Shown here piece by piece: positions 40,734-49,222 of a DNA stretch of 64,000 nt. The notes beneath the pieces are model-generated. The model did not search any database. It worked only from the letters and a program-made list of their open reading frames with translations, and was not told the DNA's origin. How positions within the stretch are numbered: position 1 is the first letter of the stretch; every line of letters starts with the position of its first letter. The DNA comes from Streptomyces sp. NBC_01481 (lineage in GTDB: Bacteria > Actinomycetota > Actinomycetes > Streptomycetales > Streptomycetaceae), in NCBI RefSeq assembly GCF_026339995.1, contig NZ_JAPEPT010000007.1:62001-126000 (forward strand), read 5' to 3'. The translations under genes were made by a program, and so were the position numbers.

Positions 40734-42201
40734 CGCGAACGTCCGCGTACGTTTCTGTCCGTCCCCGACCGGCAACCCCCATGTGGGCCTGGTCCGCACC
40801 GCCCTGTTCAACTGGGCCTACGCCCGGCACACCGGCGGCACCATGGTCTTCCGTATCGAGGACACCGACGCGGCCCGCGACTCCGAGGAGTCGTACAACC
40901 AGCTGCTCGACTCGATGCGCTGGCTGGGCCTGGACTGGGACGAGGGCCCCGAGGCGGGCGGCCCGCACGCCCCCTACCGCCAGTCGCAGCGGATGGACGT
41001 CTACCAGGACGTCGCCGAGAAGCTGATGGCCGGCGGCTACGCGTACGAGTGCTTCTGCACCGCCGTCGAGCTGGAGGCCCGCCGCGACGCCGCCCGTCTG
41101 GCCGGCAAGCCGTCCGGTTACGACGGCACCTGCCGCAACCTCTCCGCCGAGCGCATCGCGCGGTACAAGGACGAGGGCCGCCCGGCCATCGTCCGCTTCA
41201 AGATGCCCGACGCGCCGATCACCTTCACCGACCTGGTCCGCGGCGAGCTGACCTTCACCCCGGACAACGTGCCGGACTACGGCATCGTCCGCGCCAATGG
41301 CGCCCCGCTGTACACGCTGGTCAACCCGGTCGACGACGCGCTGATGGAGATCACGCACGTACTGCGCGGCGAGGACCTGCTCTCCTCGACCCCGCGCCAG
41401 ATCGCGCTCTACAAGGCGCTGATCGAGCTGGGCATCGCCAAGGAGATCCCCGCGTTCGGTCACCTCCCGTACGTCATGGGCGAGGGCAACAAGAAGCTCT
41501 CCAAGCGCGACCCCCAGGCGTCCCTGAACATCTACCGGGAGCGCGGCTTCCTCCCGGAGGGCCTGCTCAACTACCTCTCCCTCCTCGGCTGGTCCTTCTC
41601 GGCCGACCAGGACGTCTTCTCGATCGAGGAGATGGTGGCGAAGTTCGACGTGGTGGACGTCAACGCCAACCCGGCTCGCTTCGACCTGAAGAAGGCCGAG
41701 GCGATCAACGCCGACCACATCCGCCGCCTCGATGTGAAGGCCTTCACCGAGGCGTGCGGCCCCTGGCTGCGGGCCCCGCACGCCAACTGGGCCCCGGAGC
41801 AGTTCGACCAGGCGGCCTGGGAGGCGATCGCCCCGCACGCCCAGACCCGGGTGACCGTCCTCTCGGACATCACGGCCAATGTCGACTTCCTCTTCCTGAA
41901 CGCCCCGGTCGAGGACGAGGCGTCCTGGACGAAGGCGATGAAGGAGGGCTCCGACGCGCTGCTGCGCACGGCCCGCGAGAAGCTGGCCGACGCGGACTGG
42001 TCCAGCCCCGAGTCCCTGAAGAACGCGGTCCTGGCGGCGGGCGAGGAGCACGGCCTGAAGCTCGGCAAGGCCCAGGCCCCGGTACGCGTCGCGGTCACGG
42101 GCCGCACGGTGGGCCTGCCGCTGTTCGAGTCGCTGGAGATCCTGGGCAAGGACAAGACGCTGGCGCGGATCGACGCGGCGCTGGAGAAGCTCGCGTCCTG
42201 A
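40726..42201 (+). CDS. gltX: Glutamyl-tRNA synthetase
   Basis: A 491-residue class I aminoacyl-tRNA synthetase. The HIGH-like motif is in PSPTGNPHVG (about residue 11-20), and the KMSKS-like motif is KLSKRDP (about 256). The C-terminal helical anticodon-binding half follows. In actinomycetes this enzyme usually charges both tRNA-Glu and tRNA-Gln, the latter corrected by GatCAB. The tRNA-Gln and tRNA-Glu genes about 1 kb downstream fit that role. GTG 40726 overlaps the FAA hydrolase stop by 8 nt, indicating coupling. Confidence 0.95.
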   Translation: MANANVRVRFCPSPTGNPHVGLVRTALFNWAYARHTGGTMVFRIEDTDAARDSEESYNQLLDSMRWLGLDWDEGPEAGGPHAPYRQSQRMDVYQDVAEKLMAGGYAYECFCTAVELEARRDAARLAGKPSGYDGTCRNLSAERIARYKDEGRPAIVRFKMPDAPITFTDLVRGELTFTPDNVPDYGIVRANGAPLYTLVNPVDDALMEITHVLRGEDLLSSTPRQIALYKALIELGIAKEIPAFGHLPYVMGEGNKKLSKRDPQASLNIYRERGFLPEGLLNYLSLLGWSFSADQDVFSIEEMVAKFDVVDVNANPARFDLKKAEAINADHIRRLDVKAFTEACGPWLRAPHANWAPEQFDQAAWEAIAPHAQTRVTVLSDITANVDFLFLNAPVEDEASWTKAMKEGSDALLRTAREKLADADWSSPESLKNAVLAAGEEHGLKLGKAQAPVRVAVTGRTVGLPLFESLEILGKDKTLARIDAALEKLAS

Positions 42202-42234
42202 CTCCGAGGCACCGCCGAAGCCCGCGTTCTAAGC

Positions 42235-42274
42235 TCGGCTCATGCCGATCCGCGCGGTCCTGTGGGACATCGAC
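42235..42274 (+). repeat. Upstream copy of the HAD gene 5' end (40-bp direct repeat)
   Basis: The 40 nt from TCGGCTCATGCCGATC to GACATCGAC are identical to 42335-42374, exactly 100 nt further on, which cover the start of the HAD gene. This copy begins a 17-codon frame (ATG 42242 to TAA 42293) encoding MPIRAVLWDIDTALIGG and is cut off by GGGGGATAACCCCC. It is preceded by TAAGCT (42230-42235), 6 nt before its ATG. Confidence 0.9.
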
Positions 42275-42334
42275 ACTGCACTCATCGGGGGATAACCCCC
42301 GAACCCCCAGCAGGGGGCGGCGCGGCGGGTACGG

Positions 42335-42374
42335 TCGGCTCATGCCGATCCGCGCGGTCCTGTGGGACATCGAC
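42335..42374 (+). repeat. Second copy of the 40-bp direct repeat (start of HAD gene)
   Basis: Identical to 42235-42274. It includes the ATG and first 11 codons of the intact HAD hydrolase gene. Confidence 0.9.
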
Positions 42375-43061
42375 GACACGATCTTCGACTACGCCCGCGC
42401 CGACCGCGCCGGAATGCAGCGGCACCTCGAAGCCGAGGGCCTGGTGGACGGATACGACTCCGTCGACCAGGCCCTCGGTCGTTGGCGCGAGATCACCGAC
42501 CAGCACTGGGCGCGCTTCTCCGCCGGTGAGACCGACTGGCAGGGGCAGCGCCGCGACCGCGTGCGGTCCTTCACCGGCCGGCCACTCGGCGATGCCGAGG
42601 CCGACGCCTGGTTCCAGCGCTACATCGTGCACTTCGAGGCCGCCTGGTCGCTCTTCCCGGACGCCGTCCCCGCGCTCGACCTGCTCGCCGACGGCTACCG
42701 CCATGCGGTCCTGTCCAACTCCTCGCTCCACAACCAGGACCGCAAGCTGCGCGTCCTTGGCGTACGCGACCGGTTCGAGGCGGTCGTGTGCGCGGCCGAG
42801 CTGGGTGTGTCCAAGCCCGCCCCCGAGGCGTTCCACGCGGCTTGCGAGGCCCTCGCGCTGCCGCCCGAAGAGGTCGCGTACGTGGGGGACCAGCCGGACA
42901 TCGACGCACTGGGGGCCGTGGCCGCGGGTCTCACCGGTATCTGGCTGGACCGCACCGGCCTCGGAGGGCGTCCTGAACTCACGCGTATCACCGGTCTCGC
43001 CCAGCTCCCCGGCCTGCTGCGGCGCGATACTCGTTTTGGAGCGCCGGACACCTTCAGGTAA
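42342..43061 (+). CDS. HAD-family hydrolase (phosphatase-like)
   Basis: A 239-residue haloacid-dehalogenase-superfamily protein. Motif I is LWDIDDTIFD (residues 7-16, nucleophile Asp9 and acid/base Asp11). Motif II lies in HAVLSNSS, motif III has the Lys of GVSKPAPEAF, and motif IV is VGDQPDIDALGA. A helical cap lies at about 20-85. It resembles YjjG/PynA-like nucleotidases, but the substrate is unknown. There is no Shine-Dalgarno. TACGGT (42330-42335) ends 6 nt before ATG 42342, so the message is probably leaderless. Its 5' end is duplicated 100 nt upstream. Confidence 0.9.
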   Translation: MPIRAVLWDIDDTIFDYARADRAGMQRHLEAEGLVDGYDSVDQALGRWREITDQHWARFSAGETDWQGQRRDRVRSFTGRPLGDAEADAWFQRYIVHFEAAWSLFPDAVPALDLLADGYRHAVLSNSSLHNQDRKLRVLGVRDRFEAVVCAAELGVSKPAPEAFHAACEALALPPEEVAYVGDQPDIDALGAVAAGLTGIWLDRTGLGGRPELTRITGLAQLPGLLRRDTRFGAPDTFR

Positions 43062-43147
43062 TGTTCTTCCTGCGCCGCCCGAGTGGGCCGAGAGGTCCGG
43101 CCGGGGAGCGCAAACCAAACAAACCCCCTCTCGGGGTTGAGTTTTGG

Positions 43148-43219
43148 TGGGCTATGGTGTAATTGGCAACACTACGGTTTCTGGTACCGTCATTCTAGGT
43201 TCGAGTCCTGGTAGCCCAG
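43148..43219 (+). tRNA. tRNA-Gln (CTG)
   Basis: Acceptor arms TGGGCTA and TAGCCCA pair. The anticodon loop TTCTGGT gives CTG, reading CAG. The T-loop is GGTTCGAGTCC. The 72-nt gene includes discriminator G. No CCA is encoded. Confidence 0.93.
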
Positions 43220-43240
43220 CTCGCAGAGTTCTTCTGCAAA

Positions 43241-43313
43241 GCCCCCGTTGTGTAGCGGCCTAGCACGCTGCCCTCTCAAGGCAGTAGCGCCGGTTCGAAT
43301 CCGGTCGGGGGTA
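43241..43313 (+). tRNA. tRNA-Glu (CTC)
   Basis: Acceptor GCCCCCG pairs with CGGGGGT. The anticodon is CTC in the loop CTCTCAA, reading GAG. The anticodon stem is CTGCC/GGCAG. 73 nt, discriminator A. Confidence 0.93.
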
Positions 43314-43397
43314 CAGATCCATCCTGCTGATCATTCAGGGTCGCACCCGATGACCGCGCAGTGACATCACCCGGCTCTGCCGGGTGGGATCGCTAGG

Positions 43398-43470
43398 GCC
43401 CCCGTTGTGTAGCGGCCTAGCACGCCGCCCTCTCAAGGCGGTAGCGCCGGTTCGAATCCGGTCGGGGGTA
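43398..43470 (+). tRNA. tRNA-Glu (CTC), copy 2
   Basis: Same as the first tRNA-Glu except that the anticodon stem is CCGCC/GGCGG, a compensated base-pair change. Confidence 0.93.
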
Positions 43471-43486
43471 CTGGTCTAAACCACCA

Positions 43487-43558
43487 TGGCCTATGGTGTA
43501 ATTGGCAACACTACGGTTTCTGGTACCGTCATTCTAGGTTCGAGTCCTGGTAGGCCAG
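43487..43558 (+). tRNA. tRNA-Gln (CTG), copy 2
   Basis: Matches the first tRNA-Gln except that the acceptor is TGGCCTA/TAGGCCA instead of TGGGCTA/TAGCCCA, again a compensated change. Anticodon CTG. Confidence 0.93.
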
Positions 43559-43579
43559 CTCGCGGAGCTCATCCGCAAA

Positions 43580-43652
43580 GCCCCCGTTGTGTAGCGGCCT
43601 AGCACGCCGCCCTCTCAAGGCGGTAGCGCCGGTTCGAATCCGGTCGGGGGTA
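43580..43652 (+). tRNA. tRNA-Glu (CTC), copy 3
   Basis: Identical in structure to copy 2 (CCGCC/GGCGG anticodon stem). The array ends with a strong hairpin right after it. Confidence 0.93.
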
Positions 43653-43658
43653 CGCATC

Positions 43659-43692
43659 GAAGAGGCCCTCCGCCATCGCGGAGGGCCTCTTC
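43659..43692 (+). terminator. Terminator of the tRNA array
   Basis: GAAGAGGCCCTCCGC (43659-43673) pairs perfectly with GCGGAGGGCCTCTTC (43678-43692) around CATC. It lies 6 nt after the last tRNA. Confidence 0.88.
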
Positions 43693-43748
43693 GCGTTCTT
43701 CGCGTACGGACCTTCCTGCGGCGGCAGCCCCTGGCGGATACTCCGCCC

Positions 43749-44102
43749 ATGGATGCTGTCGGCGCGGAACCTCTCGTACGTACCGCGGAGTTACGCATCT
43801 CCCGCATCCAACAGCCCCCGGGGCTGAGGATCGAGGGCATCGTCGACGTCCATGCCCACCGACACCTGAGCGGCGCTCTCGACGTGATCGCCTCGGTCGA
43901 AGGGGATCTCCAACTCGACCTCTCGGGGCTGGAGTTCCTCGACCTCGGCGGACTGCGCCTGCTGATAGGCCTGGCCCGGACCCGAAAGCCGGGCGACCAT
44001 GTGGAGTTGGCGGGACTCGCCCCGCATCTGCGGAATGTGATCGCGCTCGTGGGCTGGGACGACACACCCGGTCTGCGGCTGGGAGACCGCCGTGTCAACT
44101 GA
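43749..44102 (+). CDS. STAS-domain anti-sigma-antagonist-like protein, TTA codon
   Basis: A 117-residue STAS protein (LRIEGIVDVHAHRHLSGALD, then LQLDLSGLEFLDLGGLRLLI). In SpoIIAA-type antagonists the phosphorylated Ser follows the FLD segment. Here the sequence is FLDLGGL, with Gly in that place, so normal kinase switching is probably lost. Codon 15 is TTA (43791-43793), implying bldA dependence early in the message. GATACT (43737-43742) ends 6 nt before the ATG with no Shine-Dalgarno, suggesting a leaderless transcript. The end overlaps the MEDS gene by 11 nt. It may bind the downstream kinase-like protein. Confidence 0.82.
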   Translation: MDAVGAEPLVRTAELRISRIQQPPGLRIEGIVDVHAHRHLSGALDVIASVEGDLQLDLSGLEFLDLGGLRLLIGLARTRKPGDHVELAGLAPHLRNVIALVGWDDTPGLRLGDRRVN

Positions 44103-45060
44103 CCGGGTCCCGGGCGGCTTTGAGCACCAGGCCTGTCTGTACGGCGACGAGGAAGAGTTCCTGGCGATGGCCGTGCCGTTCGCCGACGAAGGGCTGGCCG
44201 CGGGGGAGCCGGTGCTCGCTGCCACGACCCCCGCGAACATCGCGCTCCTGCGGGACGCGCTGGGGGAGCGGGCGCACGCCCTCGACACCGCCGAGATCGC
44301 CTGCTTCGGCCGCCTGCCGGTTGACCGGGTCGCCGCGTTGCTGCGGTACACGGACAGCTTCCGGGCGCGGGGCCGCCCGGTGCGGATGATCGTCGAACCG
44401 GTCTGGGCGGGGCAGTGCACCCGGCAGATCAACGACTGGAAGCGGCTGGAGTCCGGGCTCAATGTCCTGCTCGCCCACACCGACGCTCGGCTGATCTGCC
44501 CGTACGACACCCGCAGCGTGCCGGACCACGTCGTGGAGGCGGCCTGGGCGACCCATCCCCGCCATGTGGTGGGGGACCTGGTGCTGCCCTGCGGCACCTA
44601 CACCGAACCGGAGACCTACGCCGCGTCCAGGGACAGCCCGCTCCCGCCGCCGCCCCCGCACGCCGCGCTCCTGGAGCCACCGGCCTCGCTGGACGCGGTA
44701 CGGCGCTTCGCGCGGCTGCGGGCAGAGACGGCGAGCCTGAACGAGGAGCGCGTCGCGCAGGCCGAGACCCGGGTGAACGAGGCGCTGACCTGGCTGCTCG
44801 CGCGCGGGGCGTCCGATGCGGAGCTGCGGGTCTGGGAGGAGCCGGGCGCGGTGGTCTGGGACCTGCTGGGCCTGGGGCGGCAGGCGACCGTGCCGGGGTG
44901 CTTCGCTGGTTTCGTCCCACCGGGACCGCAGCCGTCGGCGGACGACGCGCTGTGGCTGGTGCGGAGCCTGTGCGAGGCGGTGGAGATCCGTGCGATGACC
45001 GACGGCGGTCTGCGACTGCGGCTCCGCTGCGCGGGCGCGCGCGCCCTGCACTGGCCTTGA
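44092..45060 (+). CDS. MEDS-domain sensor with degenerate anti-sigma kinase domain
   Basis: A 322-residue protein. Residues 10-175 form a MEDS domain (HQACLYGDEEEFLAMAVPF, then EPVLAATTPANIALL), a possible ligand or hydrocarbon-sensing module. A proline-rich linker follows. The C-terminal ~120 residues resemble an RsbW-like HATPase: ETRVNEALTWLLARGA at the N-box and DDALWLVRSLCEAVEIR near the end. The glycine-rich ATP lid is poor, so kinase activity is doubtful. The gene overlaps the STAS gene by 11 nt and is coupled to it. Together they look like a partner-switching module whose sigma factor lies elsewhere. Confidence 0.82.
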   Translation: MSTDRVPGGFEHQACLYGDEEEFLAMAVPFADEGLAAGEPVLAATTPANIALLRDALGERAHALDTAEIACFGRLPVDRVAALLRYTDSFRARGRPVRMIVEPVWAGQCTRQINDWKRLESGLNVLLAHTDARLICPYDTRSVPDHVVEAAWATHPRHVVGDLVLPCGTYTEPETYAASRDSPLPPPPPHAALLEPPASLDAVRRFARLRAETASLNEERVAQAETRVNEALTWLLARGASDAELRVWEEPGAVVWDLLGLGRQATVPGCFAGFVPPGPQPSADDALWLVRSLCEAVEIRAMTDGGLRLRLRCAGARALHWP

Positions 45061-45093
45061 GTTTCCCGCCGGGGTCGGACTGAACATCAGGCC

Positions 45094-45126
45094 GACCCCC
45101 CGCCGCGGGCGAGGACGGCGGGGGTC
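45094..45126. terminator. Hairpin between convergent MEDS and ndgR genes
   Basis: GACCCCCCGCCG pairs with CGGCGGGGGTC, with one bulged C. It reaches into the ndgR stop codon. Confidence 0.6.
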
Positions 45127-45841
45127 AGCCCGAGCGTCGCAGCGCCTCGCTCAGGCGGCCCGCCGCGTCGATGACCGCCTGCGCGTGCATCCGGCCGGGG
45201 TGACGGGTCAGCCGCTCGATCGGGCCCGAGACCGACACCGCGGCCACGACCCGGTTCGACGGCCCCCGCACCGGCGCCGAGACGGACGCCACGCCCGGCT
45301 CGCGTTCACCGATCGACTGGGCCCAGCCCCGGCGCCGTACGCCGGACAGGGCCGTGGCCGTGAAACGGGCGCCCTGCAGGCCCCGGTGCAGGCGCTCCGG
45401 CTCCTCCCAGGCCATCAGGATCTGGGCCGACGACCCGGCCTTCATGGTGAGCGTGGAGCCGACCGGCACGGTGTCCCGCAGTCCGGACAGCCGTTCCGCC
45501 GCTGCCACGCAGATACGCATGTCGCCCTGCCGGCGGTAGAGCTGCGCGCTCTCGCCCGTCACATCGCGCAGATGCGTGAGAACGGGTCCCGCCGTGGCGA
45601 GCAGCCGGTCCTCGCCCGCCGCCGCGGCCAGCTCGGCCAGCCGCGGGCCCAGGATGAACCGGCCCTGCATGTCCCTCGCCACCATCCGGTGGTGTTCCAG
45701 TGCCACGGCAAGGCGATGTGCCGTGGGTCGTGCAAGCCCTGTCGCCGCGACCAGCCCGGCGAGGGTGGCCGGACCGGACTCCAGAGCGCTCAGTACCAGA
45801 GCTGCCTTGTCGAGAACGCCGACGCCGCTAGAGTTGTCCAT
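45125..45841 (-). CDS. ndgR: IclR-family regulator of leucine genes
   Basis: A 238-residue IclR-type regulator. The winged helix occupies residues 1-65 (VLDKAALVLSALESGPATLA, then TGLARPTAHRLAVALE). The effector domain follows (AQLYRRQGDMRICVAAAERL, then GSSAQILMAWEEP). Size, position divergent from leuC, and sequence match NdgR of Streptomyces, which regulates leuCD and other amino-acid and stress genes. ATG 45841 is chosen over an in-frame start at 45862 because it leaves a typical N-terminus MDNSSGVGVL. The intergenic palindromes 45859-45900 are likely binding sites for it. Confidence 0.93.
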   Translation of the reverse strand: MDNSSGVGVLDKAALVLSALESGPATLAGLVAATGLARPTAHRLAVALEHHRMVARDMQGRFILGPRLAELAAAAGEDRLLATAGPVLTHLRDVTGESAQLYRRQGDMRICVAAAERLSGLRDTVPVGSTLTMKAGSSAQILMAWEEPERLHRGLQGARFTATALSGVRRRGWAQSIGEREPGVASVSAPVRGPSNRVVAAVSVSGPIERLTRHPGRMHAQAVIDAAGRLSEALRRSG

Positions 45842-45858
45842 GCAACGATATTCACGTC

Positions 45859-45900
45859 TCACACTGTGAAACGCAAGTTCAAATTTCCCGCGAACTTGCG
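45859..45900. promoter_or_regulatory. Palindromes in the ndgR-leuC control region
   Basis: TCACACTGTGA (45859-45869) is an 11-nt palindrome. CGCAAGTTC (45872-45880) and GAACTTGCG (45892-45900) form a perfect 9-bp inverted repeat with an 11-nt AT-rich spacer. Both sit between the divergent starts and are good candidates for NdgR operators. Confidence 0.65.
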
Positions 45901-45984
45901 ACTCTGTAGTGGCGGCCCGCGGACCAACGGGCTCTGCACAAGATCTCTAGTTGCGTCGGCGAACAGCCGGCCGGAGGGAAAGCG

Positions 45985-47409
45985 ATGGGTAGGACACTCG
46001 CGGAGAAGGTCTGGGACGACCATGTCGTCCGGCGCGCCGAGGGCGAGCCCGACCTCCTCTACATCGACCTGCATCTGCTGCACGAGGTCACCAGCCCCCA
46101 GGCTTTCGACGGGCTGCGCCAGAATGCCCGGCAGGTGCGGCGTCTCGACCTCACCATCGCGACCGAGGACCACAACACCCCGACGATCGACATCGACAAG
46201 CCCATCGCGGACCCGGTCTCCCGCGCCCAGTTGGAGACGCTGCGCAAGAACTGCGCGGATTTCGGTGTACGGCTGCACCCGCTGGGTGACGTCGAGCAGG
46301 GTGTCGTCCACGTCGTGGGCCCCCAGCTGGGTCTGACCCAGCCCGGCACCACCGTGGTCTGCGGCGACTCGCACACCTCCACCCACGGCGCGTTCGGCGC
46401 GCTGGCGTTCGGCATCGGCACCTCCCAGGTGGAGCATGTCCTGGCCACCCAGACGCTGCCGCTGGCCCGCCCCAAGACCATGGCCATCACGGTCGAGGGC
46501 GAACTGCCCGACAGCGTCACCGCCAAGGACCTGATCCTGGCCATCATCGCCCGGATCGGCACCGGCGGCGGCCAGGGATACATCCTGGAGTACCGCGGCT
46601 CCGCCATCGAGAAGCTCTCGATGGAGGCCCGGATGACCATCTGCAACATGTCGATCGAGGCGGGCGCCCGGGCCGGAATGATCGCCCCGGACCAGACCAC
46701 CTTCGACTATCTGCGGGGCCGTGACCACGCCCCCGAGGGCGAGGACTGGGACGCCGCCGTCGCGTACTGGAAGACGCTGCGCACCGACGACGACGCCGTC
46801 TTCGACGCCGAGGTGTTCATCGACGCCACCGAACTGGCGCCGTTCGTCACCTGGGGCACCAACCCCGGCCAGGGCGCGCCCCTGTCGTCCAGCGTCCCCG
46901 ACCCGGCTTCGTACGAGGACGCTTCGGAGCGCCACGCCGCCGAAAAGGCCCTGGAATACATGGGGTTGAGCGCCGGCCAGCCACTGCGCGACATCAAGGT
47001 CGACACCGTCTTCGTAGGCTCCTGCACCAACGGCCGCATCGAAGACCTGCGCTCGGCCGCCGCCATTCTGGACGGCCGCAAAGTCGCCGACGGCGTACGG
47101 ATGCTGGTGGTCCCCGGCTCCGTACGGGTCGCGCTGCAGGCCGTCGAGGAGGGCCTGAACAAGGTCTTCACCGAGGCGGGCGCCGAATGGCGGCACGCGG
47201 GCTGCTCGATGTGTCTGGGCATGAACCCCGACCAACTGGCCCCCGGCGAGCGCTCCGCGTCCACCTCCAACCGCAACTTCGAGGGCAGGCAGGGCAAGGG
47301 CGGACGCACCCATCTGGTCTCGCCGCAGGTCGCCGCCGCCACCGCGGTACTGGGCCATCTGGCCTCGCCCGCCGACCTGTCCGAAGCCCCCGCGACCGTC
47401 GGAGTCTGA
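45985..47409 (+). CDS. leuC: 3-isopropylmalate dehydratase large subunit
   Basis: A 474-residue aconitase-family subunit that isomerises 2- to 3-isopropylmalate with LeuD in leucine synthesis. The [4Fe-4S] ligands are the Cys of [15 protein letters not shown] (near residue 348) and the two in [15 protein letters not shown] (near 408-411). [16 protein letters not shown] is the family signature. GGAGGG precedes ATG 45985. LeuD follows after 5 nt. The divergent ndgR gene indicates regulation by amino-acid status. Confidence 0.95.
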   Translation: MGRTLAEKVWDDHVVRRAEGEPDLLYIDLHLLHEVTSPQAFDGLRQNARQVRRLDLTIATEDHNTPTIDIDKPIADPVSRAQLETLRKNCADFGVRLHPLGDVEQGVVHVVGPQLGLTQPGTTVVCGDSHTSTHGAFGALAFGIGTSQVEHVLATQTLPLARPKTMAITVEGELPDSVTAKDLILAIIARIGTGGGQGYILEYRGSAIEKLSMEARMTICNMSIEAGARAGMIAPDQTTFDYLRGRDHAPEGEDWDAAVAYWKTLRTDDDAVFDAEVFIDATELAPFVTWGTNPGQGAPLSSSVPDPASYEDASERHAAEKALEYMGLSAGQPLRDIKVDTVFVGSCTNGRIEDLRSAAAILDGRKVADGVRMLVVPGSVRVALQAVEEGLNKVFTEAGAEWRHAGCSMCLGMNPDQLAPGERSASTSNRNFEGRQGKGGRTHLVSPQVAAATAVLGHLASPADLSEAPATVGV

Positions 47410-47414
47410 GCACC

Positions 47415-48008
47415 ATGGAAGCTTTCACTGCACACACCGGCCGGGCCGTCCCGCTGCGCCGCAGCAACGTCGACACCGACCAGATCATCCCGGCCCACTG
47501 GCTGAAGAAGGTCACCCGCGACGGCTTCGAGGACGGGCTCTTCGAGGCCTGGCGCAAGGACTCCTCCTTCGTCCTCAACCAGCCCGAGCGGCAGGGCGCC
47601 ACGGTTCTGGTGGCGGGCCCCGACTTCGGCACCGGCTCCTCCCGCGAGCACGCCGTGTGGGCCCTGCAGAACTACGGCTTCAAGGCCGTCATCTCCTCCC
47701 GGTTCGCCGATATCTTCCGCGGCAACTCGCTCAAGAACGGTCTGCTGACCGTGGTTCTGGACCAGAAGGTCGTGGACGCGCTCTGGGAGCTGACCGAAGC
47801 CGACCCGACAGCGGACGTCACCGTGGACTTGGAGAAGCGACAGGTTTTGGCCGAAGGAATCACGGCCGACTTCGACCTTGACGAGAACGCCCGGTGGAGG
47901 CTGCTGAACGGGCTGGACGACATCAGCCTCACCCTTCAGAACGAAGCCGACATCACGGCTTACGAGGCCTCCCGACCGGCCTTCAAACCCCGCACAATTC
48001 AGGCCTGA
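47415..48008 (+). CDS. leuD: 3-isopropylmalate dehydratase small subunit
   Basis: A 197-residue swivel-domain partner of LeuC. It shows [20 protein letters not shown] at the start and [20 protein letters not shown], the substrate-binding loop. It is in a tight operon with leuC. A strong terminator follows at 48026-48057. Confidence 0.95.
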   Translation: MEAFTAHTGRAVPLRRSNVDTDQIIPAHWLKKVTRDGFEDGLFEAWRKDSSFVLNQPERQGATVLVAGPDFGTGSSREHAVWALQNYGFKAVISSRFADIFRGNSLKNGLLTVVLDQKVVDALWELTEADPTADVTVDLEKRQVLAEGITADFDLDENARWRLLNGLDDISLTLQNEADITAYEASRPAFKPRTIQA

Positions 48009-48025
48009 GCAGCGCTTTTCCCGTA

Positions 48026-48057
48026 CTGCGCCCCCCACCGTCCGGTGGGGGGCGCAG
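48026..48057 (+). terminator. Terminator of leuCD
   Basis: CTGCGCCCCCCACCG (48026-48040) pairs with CGGTGGGGGGCGCAG (48043-48057), a perfect 15-bp stem. Confidence 0.85.
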
Positions 48058-48112
48058 TCGCTTGTTGAGACCCTGCCGGGCGACAACTCGCCCCAGATGG
48101 CACAATCGGTGC

Positions 48113-48340
48113 ATGGAACGCGACAGCCAACTCGAGCTCTACGAGGCAGTCGCCGCCCGACTGAAGGAAGCGCACACAAGAGTGCGCGCACTGCAAGTCC
48201 CGGAGGGCGTAAGGATGGCGCTGTCCCGGAAGCTGCTGGTCGTCACGGCAGCGGCGAAGCACGATCTCCCGGATGCGGCTAGGCGCCTGGACCGCTTGAT
48301 GAAGGACCTCGACGAGGGCCGATTCCCTGAAGGCGACTGA
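48113..48340 (+). CDS. Conserved small helical protein upstream of hupS
   Basis: A 75-residue, highly charged, probably all-helical protein ([20 protein letters not shown], then [20 protein letters not shown], then [19 protein letters not shown]). There is no signal or membrane segment. The family is unknown to me beyond being conserved between leuD and hup in Streptomyces. CACAAT (48101-48106) ends 6 nt before the ATG, suggesting a leaderless transcript. It may be an RNA- or protein-binding helper; no function is claimed. Confidence 0.78.
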   Translation: MERDSQLELYEAVAARLKEAHTRVRALQVPEGVRMALSRKLLVVTAAAKHDLPDAARRLDRLMKDLDEGRFPEGD

Positions 48341-48483
48341 CACCCGAAGTTCCGCGAAGGTCGACTTCGTTGCGGCACTAGGGTGATTAGCCCGTTTCGT
48401 GTTTGATTTGCGGTATATATCTGCCTAACGTGCGAAAAAGCCTGGACGCATTCGTTCCGGCCAATGTCTCCGAAGGGGAAGAC

Positions 48484-49149
48484 GTGAACAAGGCGCAGCT
48501 CGTAGAAGCGATTGCCGACAAGGTCGGCGGCCGTCAGCAGGCCGCAGACGCTGTCGACGCGGTACTTGACGCGATCGTCCGCGCAGTTGTCGGCGGAGAC
48601 CGGGTTTCGGTCACCGGCTTCGGCTCGTTCGAGAAAGTCGACCGTCCTGCCCGTTACGCCCGCAACCCGCAGACGGGTGAGCGCGTGCGGGTCAAGAAGA
48701 CCTCGGTTCCGCGCTTCCGTGCGGGGCAGGGCTTCAAGGACCTGGTGAGCGGCTCGAAGAAGCTCCCCAGGGGCGGCGAAGTCGCCGTCAAGAAGGCTCC
48801 CAAGGGGAGTCTCACGGGCGGCGTCGCCGCAGCCCGTACGACCGTCAAGAAGGCGGCCGCCAAGAAGACCGTCGCCAAGAAGGCGGCCGCCGCGAAGAAG
48901 ACGGTCGCCAAGAAGGCGGCGGCAGTGAAGAAGACCGCGGCGAAGAAGACGGTCGCCAAGAAGGCGACCGCGAAGAAGGCCGCCGCCAAGAAGGCGACTC
49001 CGGCGAAGAAGGCGCCCGCCAAGAAGGCGACGGCGAAGAAGGCCGCCGCCAAGAAGACCGCGCCGGCCAAGAAGGCGACGGCGAAGAAGGCGCCCGCCAA
49101 GAAGGCGACGGCGCGCAAGACCGCCGCCAAGAAGAGCGCCGCCAGGTAG
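48484..49149 (+). CDS. hupS: HU-like nucleoid protein with Lys/Ala-rich tail
   Basis: A 221-residue two-part HU protein. Residues 1-90 are an HU DNA-bending domain ([20 protein letters not shown], then [20 protein letters not shown], with the DNA-binding arm around RNPQTGERV). Residues from about 115 to the end are KKA/KKT repeats resembling histone H1 tails. This combination is typical of HupS of Streptomyces, used in sporulating nucleoids. GTG 48484 follows GGGGAAGAC; an upstream frame to 48403 adds unlikely residues. The tail repeats make the DNA locally repetitive. Confidence 0.93.
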   Translation: MNKAQLVEAIADKVGGRQQAADAVDAVLDAIVRAVVGGDRVSVTGFGSFEKVDRPARYARNPQTGERVRVKKTSVPRFRAGQGFKDLVSGSKKLPRGGEVAVKKAPKGSLTGGVAAARTTVKKAAAKKTVAKKAAAAKKTVAKKAAAVKKTAAKKTVAKKATAKKAAAKKATPAKKAPAKKATAKKAAAKKTAPAKKATAKKAPAKKATARKTAAKKSAAR

Positions 49150-49184
49150 TAAGCGGCACAAGGTCACAGGGCCACTCACGCGCC

Positions 49185-49214
49185 GGGCCGGGCTCCCCTC
49201 GGGGAGCCCGGCCC
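49185..49214. terminator. Strong hairpin terminator after hupS
   Basis: GGGCCGGGCTCCCC (49185-49198) pairs with GGGGAGCCCGGCCC (49201-49214) around TC. It serves hupS and the convergent small gene. Confidence 0.85.
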
Positions 49215-49222
49215 GCGGCGTT

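Noticed and set aside
43148-43652. Repeated units spaced through 500 nt, considered as a CRISPR-like array
   Set aside because: The units are complete tRNA genes with cloverleaf pairing and CTG or CTC anticodons, and the spacing is irregular.
48838-49146. Dense short DNA repeats, considered as a tandem-repeat or origin region
   Set aside because: They encode the Lys/Ala tail of the HU protein in frame; no independent DNA element is needed.
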